Shown piece after piece: positions 28,782-37,407 of a stretch of 64,000 nt of DNA. Made by a program: the position numbers and the translations under genes. Positions within the stretch are counted from its first letter, which is position 1. Each line of letters opens with the position of its first letter. The stretch covers positions 62,001 through 126,000 of the forward strand of contig DYNZ01000001.1 of assembly GCA_020720805.1 (NCBI GenBank). Direction: 5' to 3'. The notes under the pieces are model-generated. The model worked only from the letters and a program-made list of their open reading frames with translations, was not told the origin of the DNA and did no database searches. This stretch comes from Leptospira biflexa. Its GTDB lineage: Bacteria; Spirochaetota; DYNZ01.

Positions 28782-29467
28782 TATTTTACCTCACCTGAAA
28801 TCTCTTCCAGATGGCCGTTTCGAATCTGAATAATGCGGTCTGCAATACGGCAGAGATCTTTATTGTGAGTTGCCATGATAAGGGTTTTATTATAGGATTT
28901 TATAAATTGCAAGAGAATATGGATCACCTGAGCGGATGTGCTGTCATCTAGATTTCCTGTAGGTTCATCTGCCAAAACCAGTTCAGGATTGTGTATGATA
29001 GCTCTGGCAATGGCTATTCTTTGTTGCTCTCCTCCTGATAACGTGTCGGGATATTGGTTCTCTTTGTTTTTCAGCGATAGTTTTTCAAGTAGAAGATCAA
29101 CCTGGTCCTTTTCTGCCGGCAGCAGATTGTTGAGTTCCAGAGGTAGCAACAGGTTATCACGAACAGTTAATGTCGGGATTAGGTTAAAAAACTGAAAAAT
29201 AAACCCAATATTTTTTCTGCGAAACAGGGTTCTCTCTGCCTCGGAATGAAAGGCGAGAGAGCGGTTATAAAACCGTATCTCCCCTTGATCGGGACTATCA
29301 ATTCCACTTATAAGATTTAAAAATGTACTTTTACCTGAACCACTTTTGCCGAGGAGTATGATAATCTCACCTGCATTCACCGAAAAGGAGACATCTGCAA
29401 GCACAGAGATGGACTCTTTTCCCTGGGTGTAGGATTTATGCAGATTTTTAAGTTCGATGAGAGCCAT
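28781..29467 (-). CDS. LolD/MacB-type ABC transporter ATP-binding protein
   Basis: A 228-residue ABC ATPase. Walker A is LLGKSGSGKST, then the Q-loop near IFQFFNLIPTL, the signature LSGGEQQRIAIARA, Walker B LVLADEPT and the switch His in IMATHNKDL. This subgroup powers MacB-like mechanotransmission permeases rather than import. I start it at the ATG at 29467, with GGAG eight bases upstream; the preceding in-frame residues do not look coding. First gene of the three-gene operon. Confidence 0.95.
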   Translation of the reverse strand: MALIELKNLHKSYTQGKESISVLADVSFSVNAGEIIILLGKSGSGKSTFLNLISGIDSPDQGEIRFYNRSLAFHSEAERTLFRRKNIGFIFQFFNLIPTLTVRDNLLLPLELNNLLPAEKDQVDLLLEKLSLKNKENQYPDTLSGGEQQRIAIARAIIHNPELVLADEPTGNLDDSTSAQVIHILLQFIKSYNKTLIMATHNKDLCRIADRIIQIRNGHLEEISGEVK

Positions 29468-29738
29468 TGGTTTTCTCCGATTTTTGAAGCAATATAAATA
29501 ATGTAGCACATTTTTTTATAATGTGCCTTTGTAATTTGAAGAAATCGGCTTTTCTTCGGCATCAGCTCGGATTGCCAGTTTTGCGGGGATTATGACTCTT
29601 ATTGGCGAGGGTTATTTTATAAAAACTCCAGAAATGATTTATAAAATTTATAGACATATTTGCAAATTCCTTTATACCTCCCTGAAATAGGAAAACAGAA
29701 ACTTGATTTTTCTCTAGAACGGTCTACAGGGAGGAAAC

Positions 29739-31862
29739 GTGGCTGATTTGCATGGGAATTTCGGTGAACAACGAGACCAGGAGTTTATTATTCCAGAATT
29801 TAAAAAGATAATCATTATCGACGCTCATGATACGATTCTCAAGAGGGATTTTAGCCGAACTCCACAAAATATTTTTCAGGATCCCCATGACCGGGATACA
29901 ATTGTTTGGCAGCTAAGGGAAGGATTTCAAAATTTTCTCGATTATTTTGGGGCAATTAAAAAAATTAAAATCGTGATTAGCTCCGATGGCGACCAGGATC
30001 GTTTGAAAGAAATTTTCATCAGGTTTGGTATTTTTAAGCAATTTGATGCGATTTATGGATTCAAACATATTCATAAAGAGACCTACTTAAAGCAACTGGA
30101 TCAGATCCTTGCTGATTTTCACATGGAGCCTCGAGATGCTGTTTTCATAGGAGATAGTAAGATCGACGCCTATTCTGCCCAAAAGTATGGAGTCGATTTT
30201 ATTTCTGTGCCGAATACCGTTTCAGACAGACATTTTTCTTTTAACTCATTCCTGCATATCCGTTTTACAAGACCTCCCTACGGACTGGAGTTACAAAGAA
30301 TTATTAACATCAAACACATCTATCACAATCTTGCTTCCCCTGTCCTGGTAGAAATGGCGATCCAGCGCGGGGAAGGTGTTCTTTCGCATAAAGGGTCTTT
30401 GGTTGTTCACACGGGAGACATCTCATCGCATTTATTAAAAGGACGTTACATTGTTAAAGAACCAAGCACAGAACATAGAGTCACTTGGGATACAAGTGAT
30501 TTTCATCCCCTTGATCCAGATAATTTTAATATCTTATTTTTACGTTTAAAAGCTTTTTTACAGGATCGTGAGATTTTTATCCAGGACTGCTATGTTGGCT
30601 CTGACCCTGATCACTGTATGCCGCTTCGCATTATAACCCAGACAGCCTGGCATGGTTTATTTGCCAGAAATATGTTTATTCAAGCAAGCAAAGAGCAGAT
30701 GGAGGATTATTTTCCTGAGTACACCATTATCCATGTTCCCCATTTTAAGGCGATACCGGAGGTGGATGGTACTAGCGCTGAGGCCTTTGTGATTGTGCAT
30801 CTGGTTAAGAAGGTTGTGTTAATCGGCGGCACTCATTATGGCGGTGAAATCCGCAGGGCAGTAAATACTCTGATAAGTTTCTTTTATATTCAGGAAGATA
30901 TCTTACCTGTAAAATTTTCTTCCAATATTGGTCGCAACCATGATTTAGCTGTTTTTTGGGGAGAGCCAAACATTCGAAAAAGTTCGGTAAGCTTGGATTC
31001 CGAGAGAGATTTTTTTGGAGATGCCTATCATGGTTGGACTGAAAATCATATATTTAACCTTGAATGGGGATGTTATATTCCGGTTTCCAATCTTACTAAA
31101 AACACAAATCCATTTTTATATGAATCAGTTCATACTTTTTCCACCATCCTGGAAAATGTAAAAATTAACAAGGAAAGACGTACAGATTTTCATGCGGAGA
31201 TTTATGAAAATCCAAGAGCCTGCTTTCCCAAATCTCATTTTCGCTTTGTTGATCGAAGTGGAATCAGCGATCATCCTAAAAATATTTTTATTTTTATGAA
31301 AGATGGCATGGGGATATTTCCGGCCATTTCCAGAATTAGCCGGGCTCAGGGAGCCTTTTATCTCTTTATGGGATATAACTCTGATAGGATTTTTGACCTT
31401 AAGGAGACAGAAAGCTCCCATAGATTCCGGTTTCAGCCTTTTTTTAACGATAACCCTTTTACCTTTCCGCCGGTTGTGTATGCTTTGCACGTCTGGGAAA
31501 AGATGGAGCGAAGTCTGGCGCAATGTTGGCTAATAAATTACTCCCATGTAGGCCACCTAAGCAGCCCGAACTGTTGGCATACTGATGAAAGAATCAGTGA
31601 TTTGATCAAGTACGTTTTGCAAGATGAGTTTGAGGCGGATAAATGGATATTTGATCCGGTGTGGGGGTTTGAGGTACTAAAATCGTGGCCACGGGCAGAA
31701 CAGAATGTTCCTTCATCGCTTTTACCTGTAGATATATGGGACGAGCGCAGCCTTTTTTTGATATGGCGCAGGCATTTGATAGCCAGGTTTCATAAAAATC
31801 TTGATCCATACAAGCGCGATCTCGATCCGGAGATAGTGGATGCCTCTCCGACTGCTGAATAG
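29739..31862 (+). CDS. HAD domain fused to a catalytically degenerate ATP-type PEP carboxykinase
   Basis: 707 residues. Residues 20-165 are a HAD domain: IIIIDAHDTIL (D28), ISSDGD and FIGDSKIDA. Residues 195-690 align along their whole length with ATP-dependent PckA (VEMAIQRGEGVL, RIITQTAWHGLFARNMFI, GGTHYGGEIRR, NLEWGCY, HPKNIFIF). The active site is broken. The P-loop GLSGTGKTT reads GEPNIRKSS (408-416). The manganese ligands corresponding to E. coli K213, H232 and D269 read R372, K392 and A429, and substrate R65 reads H231. The frame is uninterrupted, so this looks like a conserved pseudoenzyme and not a decaying gene. It starts at GTG 29739 with a strong GGGAGG. An operon partner follows 9 bases later. 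Confidence 0.85.
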   Translation: MADLHGNFGEQRDQEFIIPEFKKIIIIDAHDTILKRDFSRTPQNIFQDPHDRDTIVWQLREGFQNFLDYFGAIKKIKIVISSDGDQDRLKEIFIRFGIFKQFDAIYGFKHIHKETYLKQLDQILADFHMEPRDAVFIGDSKIDAYSAQKYGVDFISVPNTVSDRHFSFNSFLHIRFTRPPYGLELQRIINIKHIYHNLASPVLVEMAIQRGEGVLSHKGSLVVHTGDISSHLLKGRYIVKEPSTEHRVTWDTSDFHPLDPDNFNILFLRLKAFLQDREIFIQDCYVGSDPDHCMPLRIITQTAWHGLFARNMFIQASKEQMEDYFPEYTIIHVPHFKAIPEVDGTSAEAFVIVHLVKKVVLIGGTHYGGEIRRAVNTLISFFYIQEDILPVKFSSNIGRNHDLAVFWGEPNIRKSSVSLDSERDFFGDAYHGWTENHIFNLEWGCYIPVSNLTKNTNPFLYESVHTFSTILENVKINKERRTDFHAEIYENPRACFPKSHFRFVDRSGISDHPKNIFIFMKDGMGIFPAISRISRAQGAFYLFMGYNSDRIFDLKETESSHRFRFQPFFNDNPFTFPPVVYALHVWEKMERSLAQCWLINYSHVGHLSSPNCWHTDERISDLIKYVLQDEFEADKWIFDPVWGFEVLKSWPRAEQNVPSSLLPVDIWDERSLFLIWRRHLIARFHKNLDPYKRDLDPEIVDASPTAE

Positions 31863-31871
31863 CGGTGATAT

Positions 31872-33218
31872 ATGATACTTCAAGAAAAAATTGTTCAGGT
31901 CTATAATCAGGTTTCGAGTCTCTTATCTTTGGATGATCCTGAAATGCAGGTTCACATGGTGGTCAAACATCATAAGGGAGAAGAACGGTTGTTTGATAGT
32001 TTTGTGCATGATCTCTATCTGCTGCGCTATAAAGGAGACCTCTTTATAGCAAAGGAGGAGAGCGTGTATGAAAATATTAATCACTGCTCCTACGATTTCC
32101 GTAGTTTTTTTCACTTTGTGCATTCAGTATTTAATGTTGGGGATTATAGCACTCCTTATTGGACCTATTATGGCACGGACGAGGATGGCCAGAAACAGGA
32201 AATTCAGTTTGTCTACTGGCAGCTTTTAGAAAAGCAGCATGTCCTAAAGCAGCTGTCGGATGATATAGAAGATAAGGAGATTGATGATCCTGTTATATTA
32301 AATTTATTTCAGATTTACCTTCAGAAAAAAAGAAGCCTGATCCAGGTAGACGGAGAAATTTATACGGATATATACAATCAGCATGGTCGGGATGTTGTCA
32401 ACGAGGTGCTGGCTTCTGCTGTAGGGCAGATGCTGGATATTAAAGTTCCGATAAATTTTTTTGGAATGCAGAATGTCGAATTTCAGCAGCCTTTCTCCCG
32501 GCTGGAGCAGGGGGATGTCATTCAAGGGGTACGTCGCTTTTCCTTGACCAAATCAATCTGTAATGATTTTCCCTGTCTCTCATTTTTTCAGGATTTGTAT
32601 ATGGAAATCTATAAAGACAAGGCCTTAGAAGAGCTTCGTCTTGATTTAACTAAAGTATGGCATCGTGGCAACCCCTTTCATTTTTTTCTGGATGGAGAGA
32701 ACAAGGATGCCAAAATCTCCCAATTTCGCCAGACGCTACAGCCCTGGATACGCTCCCATTACCCGAATTATCTTGATTTTATTGATTCCGATATTCTGGA
32801 TCGATTTTTAGGAGCGTATGACGACAGAAAAATTCAGGAGTTTTTACTGTATCAGGGATCGGATGGAAATATTTTTACTGTAGATTACGGTGAGATATTA
32901 TTTCCCCAATTGGGACTCGATAGTCAGGATATTCGGTTTATCACCAAGCAGCATGAATTCGTGCAGAAATTTTTAGCCTATTGTGAAGAGGTTCTGAATT
33001 CCGAAGATTTGATGTATCGAAAGCACCTTCTGCTTTTTTTGGAAAAACTAAACCATTTGCCAGAAGATTTCTTTGAAGGTTTAATCTCCAGAATGCCAAA
33101 GTTTTTTTTTCAATACCACTGGGATAATCATAAATTGAGTTATCGTCCTGATACCATCGTCTCTTTTTTCCAGTATTATATGTCCGAGATTCGTAACCAT
33201 TTGGGTACTTATGTATAA
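31872..33218 (+). CDS. Unknown soluble protein encoded with the HAD-pseudo-PEPCK
   Basis: 448 residues, acidic and rich in aromatic residues, with no signal peptide, membrane helix or recognised catalytic motif. It reads as a mixed alpha/beta to alpha-helical protein (LVVKHHKGEE-like strands early, long helices after 200). It begins 9 bases after the pseudo-PEPCK gene, so the two are very probably co-expressed and may form a complex. I do not recognise a family. Ends 13 bases from the convergent polymerase gene. Confidence 0.75.
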   Translation: MILQEKIVQVYNQVSSLLSLDDPEMQVHMVVKHHKGEERLFDSFVHDLYLLRYKGDLFIAKEESVYENINHCSYDFRSFFHFVHSVFNVGDYSTPYWTYYGTDEDGQKQEIQFVYWQLLEKQHVLKQLSDDIEDKEIDDPVILNLFQIYLQKKRSLIQVDGEIYTDIYNQHGRDVVNEVLASAVGQMLDIKVPINFFGMQNVEFQQPFSRLEQGDVIQGVRRFSLTKSICNDFPCLSFFQDLYMEIYKDKALEELRLDLTKVWHRGNPFHFFLDGENKDAKISQFRQTLQPWIRSHYPNYLDFIDSDILDRFLGAYDDRKIQEFLLYQGSDGNIFTVDYGEILFPQLGLDSQDIRFITKQHEFVQKFLAYCEEVLNSEDLMYRKHLLLFLEKLNHLPEDFFEGLISRMPKFFFQYHWDNHKLSYRPDTIVSFFQYYMSEIRNHLGTYV

Positions 33219-33231
33219 CTATAAGCTTTTT

Positions 33232-35637
33232 TTACCTGTAGATGCCTAATTCAGAGCTGTCTGCTGAATCGATGCCGGTGAAAAGCATTCCCTGTCCCTC
33301 TTTACCTCGTTCAAAGAAACCGTCTGGAGCAAAGCCTTCCCATACCTCGCGTAGAGCCTCCCAGAGCATATCCAGGTAGGCCTCATAATCATACTTTACT
33401 GTTTCTGGATTTTTTAGATACACGACCTCTTCTGCCTGGTATCTCTGGGATGGGTTTTTGTGGCGTTTAGCCAGGATTAGGTACCTGAGCTTTTCTCCTG
33501 GTTGAACTTCAATCGAAAAATTTTGCAGTTGCTGCAATGATAAAGCCGTAGCGTTTTCAACGGTATAGCTTTCCAGCTCTTTGCCTACAGTTTTACGCAG
33601 CAGTAGCTCTTGCCAGGGTACCTGTCGTGCTCTAAGTAGCGCGTCATACTTTCGATAAATCAATTCTATCTGTGGATGCAGCTCGCGCAGTTCAGCAATA
33701 CCTGTTTTTTGCTGCATGAGAGACAGCATCTCCCATTGCGCCTTACGGATGAAGAGGGGAATGTCTTTGCGCCGCACCATGATACCGCGCACTTTGATCT
33801 CGCCACTGAAAAGACGGCCAAAATAGCGGTTAGAGACAGGGTCTTTTTTGTCCATTTTTGAGGGAGAAAATACCAGCCAGGTAAAAAAGCCGTCTATTCC
33901 CATCTCGATGCCTGTTACCTGTCTGATCTCCGTGCAAAGAAGCTTAATCTCTTTGTCAATGTCCTCCTGACGGATTTTCTTTTTTTTTTGAATAAAGATA
34001 CTGTCTGTAATGGCATTGATTAGAAAGAACCCTCTTTTTTCTGCCAGCTCTTTGGCCTGTAGTAGCTTTTCCCGGCCAAAAGCGGTAACAGATTCATGGC
34101 TCTCCAGGCGGCCAAACTTGGCATTGCGGTAGCCAAGATAACCAAAAGAGGTGACTAGAAGCCATTTTATGGATCTTTGCCGGGCATCAGCAATCTCTCT
34201 CTCCTGTTGACTAATCGAGATATCCTTGCTTCTTTGTTTCAGCCAACGCCGGCGCTGTAGAATGTCGGTTAACGCCTGGCTCACGACACCTTTTCGTTTT
34301 ATACAGATATGATAGCCTGCTTCAGGAACACGGGGGGCATCTTGCTCGTTAGCGCAGCAGCGGCATAGCACAGTCTCCGGTGAAATGTTGTGCATTACCA
34401 TAATGGAGGGGTACATCTGGGCAAAGTCAAGCTGGTACACACCTTCAAAAACAAAGCCATTACGGATGTCCGGTTCAAAAACCAGCCCCCCTTTGTCGAT
34501 CTGCAGTAGCTCATAGGCTGTCTTCGCCTCCTCCACGCTACTCTTTTGCCAGGGAACCAGATAATCCTGCTCCAAAGCCACCTTTATTTCCATATAGGTC
34601 AGAGCATTGCCTGTTGAAGCTCTGGCCATTTTTTGTACAGGCAGACGGCTCATGCGCGCCAGCTCTAAAATTCCGTACAATTCACTCTCCTTGTACACAA
34701 AGCTGTTGGCGCTGTCAATATGCCATCTGCCAAACAGCGGATAGGAGGGAGCCCGGTAGATCATATTTCCATAGCTGTTGTAACTGCTGCCCCTGGTAAT
34801 GATCTTTCTAACAGTTCTGCCTGGATCACGATCCAGCTTAAGGGGCAATCTACTTTTCTGAGCCATGGAAAAAAAGGCAGGGAAAAGAATTTGATCTCCA
34901 AATGATGATAGAATGACGTCAGGGTCATGATCCGTAAGCAATTGGTTGAGCTTGCGGATAAATGCATCTGGTGCAGAAAAGGTAAGGACGTACTCTTTTT
35001 TGTCAGGTGTCTGCACGCGTAGAGGGTTATCTGGGCTTAAACCAAGCCTGTGGCTTTTTGTAAGTTGCATAGAAAGAGTGCGCAGTGGAGGTAAGCTGTA
35101 CTCCTGGAGTTTTGGATCTTCGATTACCTTTATCTGCATCAGCCTATTGTTTTGAGGGGTAGCCAGAGAGAGGCGGCTATCCAGTTTCAACCAGTCAGCT
35201 CTAATTTTCGCCAGCGGAAAGATGCCTTTATGGAGCATATAATGGGAGGGAATATCGATATCGCTGTGATAGATATCAAGTTTGTCGATAAAATGATAAA
35301 TTTTACTGTAGATGGTGCGCAGAAATGAGGCTTTTTGAAATTGCAGAGCCAGTACATGGATCCAGCGGTTTTCATAAAAGTGTTTTTTCTGTTTGGGGGT
35401 CGGCTTGCTGGCGAGCACATGCAACTCCAGTAAACGCCTGACAAGTTTGTGCATGGTCTCTTTATCGCCTGCAATATAGATCTCTGGAAAGAACTGATCC
35501 GTAAGAGCTATAGCTTTGCCATTGTCGTCAAGAATCCACAGGTATATCAAATCTTCAAAATGATACACATCAAAGAGATAACCTACCGTAGATATGACAT
35601 TACGGTGGTCGAATAGGTGGGTGTTAGACAGCATCAT
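33232..35637 (-). CDS. Family B DNA polymerase, PolB2-like
   Basis: 801 residues from the ATG at 35637. Motif A is LDFAQMYPSI (D404), motif B is KWLLVTSFGYLGYRNAKFG (K491) and motif C is ITDS (543-546). The first Asp of the usual DTDS is Ile, but the second (D545), the essential metal ligand, is kept. The exonuclease motifs look lost: LRTLSMQL in place of DxE, SSFGDQ for the second. This matches my memory of the bacterial PolB2 group. I reject a longer N-terminus because the preceding in-frame residues overlap a better small gene. Third gene of a LexA-linked cassette; possible role in damage tolerance (inference). The surrounding DNA is G+C richer than average here. Confidence 0.85.
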   Translation of the reverse strand: MMLSNTHLFDHRNVISTVGYLFDVYHFEDLIYLWILDDNGKAIALTDQFFPEIYIAGDKETMHKLVRRLLELHVLASKPTPKQKKHFYENRWIHVLALQFQKASFLRTIYSKIYHFIDKLDIYHSDIDIPSHYMLHKGIFPLAKIRADWLKLDSRLSLATPQNNRLMQIKVIEDPKLQEYSLPPLRTLSMQLTKSHRLGLSPDNPLRVQTPDKKEYVLTFSAPDAFIRKLNQLLTDHDPDVILSSFGDQILFPAFFSMAQKSRLPLKLDRDPGRTVRKIITRGSSYNSYGNMIYRAPSYPLFGRWHIDSANSFVYKESELYGILELARMSRLPVQKMARASTGNALTYMEIKVALEQDYLVPWQKSSVEEAKTAYELLQIDKGGLVFEPDIRNGFVFEGVYQLDFAQMYPSIMVMHNISPETVLCRCCANEQDAPRVPEAGYHICIKRKGVVSQALTDILQRRRWLKQRSKDISISQQEREIADARQRSIKWLLVTSFGYLGYRNAKFGRLESHESVTAFGREKLLQAKELAEKRGFFLINAITDSIFIQKKKKIRQEDIDKEIKLLCTEIRQVTGIEMGIDGFFTWLVFSPSKMDKKDPVSNRYFGRLFSGEIKVRGIMVRRKDIPLFIRKAQWEMLSLMQQKTGIAELRELHPQIELIYRKYDALLRARQVPWQELLLRKTVGKELESYTVENATALSLQQLQNFSIEVQPGEKLRYLILAKRHKNPSQRYQAEEVVYLKNPETVKYDYEAYLDMLWEALREVWEGFAPDGFFERGKEGQGMLFTGIDSADSSELGIYR

Positions 35638-35887
35638 CTGCCGTAGGATCCAGTTGCCTGCGCAGCTCGTTGATCTGTTTTTGCTGTTCAATGAGAATTG
35701 CCAGCAAAATGGAATCGATCGGATTAGGGTTGGCTGCCATGACTCCAGCCTGCACATTAAATTTTGCATGACGAAACAGTTCATCAAAAATGAGCTGATC
35801 TTCCTTGCGCAAAGCTCGACGAAAATTCTGCAATCGTCTTCGGATGATTTGTAGCTGCATGGAATACGGTGTAACAGTCCTGCCCAT
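35624..35887 (-). CDS. Small helical protein of the PolB2 cassette
   Basis: 87 residues, mostly helical, with MGRTVTPYSMQLQ at the start, then RRLQNFRRALRKEDQ, and a C-terminal coiled coil (ILIEQQKQINELRRQL). It starts 1 base after the stop of the RadA-like gene and overlaps the polymerase start by 14 bases, so all three are one translationally coupled unit. Small proteins with MGRT...FRRALR layout accompany PolB2 genes as far as I recall. It could be a polymerase adaptor; no function is shown. Confidence 0.72.
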   Translation of the reverse strand: MGRTVTPYSMQLQIIRRRLQNFRRALRKEDQLIFDELFRHAKFNVQAGVMAANPNPIDSILLAILIEQQKQINELRRQLDPTADDAV

Positions 35888-35888
35888 A

Positions 35889-36524
35889 TCACGATACCCA
35901 GGTTGATGGATTTGAAAGTGCTTTTTTTGAGGTCTGGATTTTTAGATATACCGCGTTCTTTTTTTCTACCGCCTGCAGGCTCCAATGGGTATCAGCCATC
36001 TTTTGCATTTTGGGAAAAAAAGCAGCAAAGGTAGGATGATGATAGGTATGTTTTTCCACCAGTACCAGCGGTATGCGCTTTTGCTGTATTAGAGACAGTT
36101 TGCCTAGCAGTTTGGTAAGCAGGAATTTACCTTCAGCCGCACCAACATCTCCGTCGAAAAACTGCTTGGTTGGGCTAAGGATGAAATAGACATACGAACT
36201 GCTGTGAGTAAGGATCTCATTCATGGTCGTCAGCAGTTGGTAGGGTGTGAAGTCGCGACGTATCTTGATCCCTGATAGAATACGGTCAACATCATGACCA
36301 TGTCGGATAATTTCGTCTGCTAAGGAAAAGATCTGAAAACGGATAGCGCAATCTATCACATATACGGGAATATCCTGCATTGCCAGATGGGCAATCCAGA
36401 GATGAGCCAGAGAAAAAGCGCCTTTATCTCCACTGAGCAATCCAAGCTCGCGTCGGGAGCATGCATCCATGATCTCCGTCGTATGAGACTGAATCGCCAC
36501 GGGCTTAGTTTGTATTCTCCACAT
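35889..36524 (-). CDS. RadA/RecA-like protein with degenerate Walker A (ImuA-like position)
   Basis: 211 residues from the ATG at 36524, which has a perfect GGAGG spaced 5 bases; the ATG 12 bases upstream has none, so this site decides the start. The layout VYVIDCAIRFQIF, RHGHDVDRILSGIKI, FTPYQLLTTMNEIL and VYFILSPT matches RadA/Rad55-type RecA-fold domains. The Walker A position reads GLLSGDKGAFSL, without GKT/S, so ATP hydrolysis is doubtful. In error-prone repair cassettes a small RecA-like protein (ImuA) similarly precedes a polymerase; equivalence is inferred. First gene after the divergent LexA-like promoter. Confidence 0.75.
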   Translation of the reverse strand: MWRIQTKPVAIQSHTTEIMDACSRRELGLLSGDKGAFSLAHLWIAHLAMQDIPVYVIDCAIRFQIFSLADEIIRHGHDVDRILSGIKIRRDFTPYQLLTTMNEILTHSSSYVYFILSPTKQFFDGDVGAAEGKFLLTKLLGKLSLIQQKRIPLVLVEKHTYHHPTFAAFFPKMQKMADTHWSLQAVEKKNAVYLKIQTSKKALSNPSTWVS

Positions 36525-36551
36525 AAGAGCCTCCATCGGGCATCAATATGT

Positions 36552-36633
36552 CACAATTATCCTGTGTAAACAAATAAAAACACAAAAAAATTGTATTTTT
36601 GTTGCCTTGGATGTAACAATCATTATTATTGTT
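36552..36633. promoter_or_regulatory. Divergent promoter region with inverted repeats (putative repressor operators)
   Basis: Between the RadA-like gene and the LexA-like gene are inverted repeats: CACA-N7-TGTG at 36552-36566, ACAAAAA-N7-TTTTTGT at 36582-36602 and AACAAT-N7-ATTGTT at 36615-36633. The last ends two bases before the repressor start codon. They are natural candidates for binding by the repressor encoded at 36636. All are short and AT-rich, so chance cannot be ruled out for the weakest. No strong -35/-10 pair was assigned. Confidence 0.5.
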
Positions 36634-36635
36634 CT

Positions 36636-37397
36636 ATGAATCATCGATTGAAACAGGCACTTCATGATTTAGGTGTTAAAAACCGAGAGGCTGCCCAACT
36701 TTTTGGTGTTACACCCAACGCAGTCACGGAAACACTTAAGGGGCGTACAAAAAATATTCCCATTGCATGGCTGCGAATTCTATCTCAAAATTATCAGATT
36801 GATATCCACTGGCTAATTACAGGAGAGGGTACTATGTTGCGTCAGCATTCTGCGGCGCAGGATTGTCAGGTAACTTCTCTTCTCGATAACCTCCAGGAGG
36901 AAGAGCAGGATCTTCTCTTGGAATACCTTTCGTTTCTTCGTTTTCGCAAACGCCAATCAATTCAGGAAAGTGTGGCGTCTGGGGCTGCCGAGAAAAGCGA
37001 TTTTATCCATGTTCCGCTATTAGGCCATATAGCTGCAGGTACTCCGATCTTGGCTGATGAAAATTGCGAAGCACACCTGCCGATAGCAAAAAAGCTTCTT
37101 CCTCGAAAAGGGCGCTATTTTGCACTCCGTGTCCAGGGAGATAGCATGATAGGAGCCGATATCCAGGATGGGGATATCGTTTTTTTAGATGCGGACTACT
37201 CCTTTTCTCAACTGCGCAATCGTGATATTGTAGCTGTCTTAATTGATCAGGAGGCGACTCTAAAATTCTATAGCAAAGATCGGAACCAGATTATCCTGCT
37301 TCCGGCTAATCCCGCTTACCGTAGTATCAACCTTCAAGAGGAGGATAATCCGTGTATCCTTGGCAAGATGGTAGGACTTTATCGCCAAAAACAATAA
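36636..37397 (+). CDS. Self-cleaving LexA/CI-type repressor (HTH plus peptidase S24)
   Basis: 253 residues. Residues 8-60 are a phage CI/XRE-type helix-turn-helix (REAAQLFGVTPNAVTETL), unlike the winged LexA domain. Residues 125-250 are a peptidase S24 domain with the scissile Ala-Gly (A134-G135 in GHIAAGTP), catalytic Ser170 in QGDSM and Lys210 in ATLKF. All parts for RecA-stimulated self-cleavage are present. It is divergent from the PolB2 cassette and probably represses it and itself. I use the ATG at 36636; there is no clear Shine-Dalgarno, so a leaderless or weakly translated mRNA is possible. Confidence 0.88.
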   Translation: MNHRLKQALHDLGVKNREAAQLFGVTPNAVTETLKGRTKNIPIAWLRILSQNYQIDIHWLITGEGTMLRQHSAAQDCQVTSLLDNLQEEEQDLLLEYLSFLRFRKRQSIQESVASGAAEKSDFIHVPLLGHIAAGTPILADENCEAHLPIAKKLLPRKGRYFALRVQGDSMIGADIQDGDIVFLDADYSFSQLRNRDIVAVLIDQEATLKFYSKDRNQIILLPANPAYRSINLQEEDNPCILGKMVGLYRQKQ

Positions 37398-37407
37398 CCA
37401 TCTCCGA

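Noticed and set aside
35638-35985. In-frame N-terminal extension of the PolB2 gene up to 35985
   Set aside because: It overlaps a better small gene (35624-35887) in another frame, has no ribosome site, and its residues do not look like a polymerase N-terminus.
33232-36524. PolB2 cassette as a self-synthesising mobile element
   Set aside because: No integrase, Cas1-like gene, terminal inverted repeats or target duplications were found at its edges.
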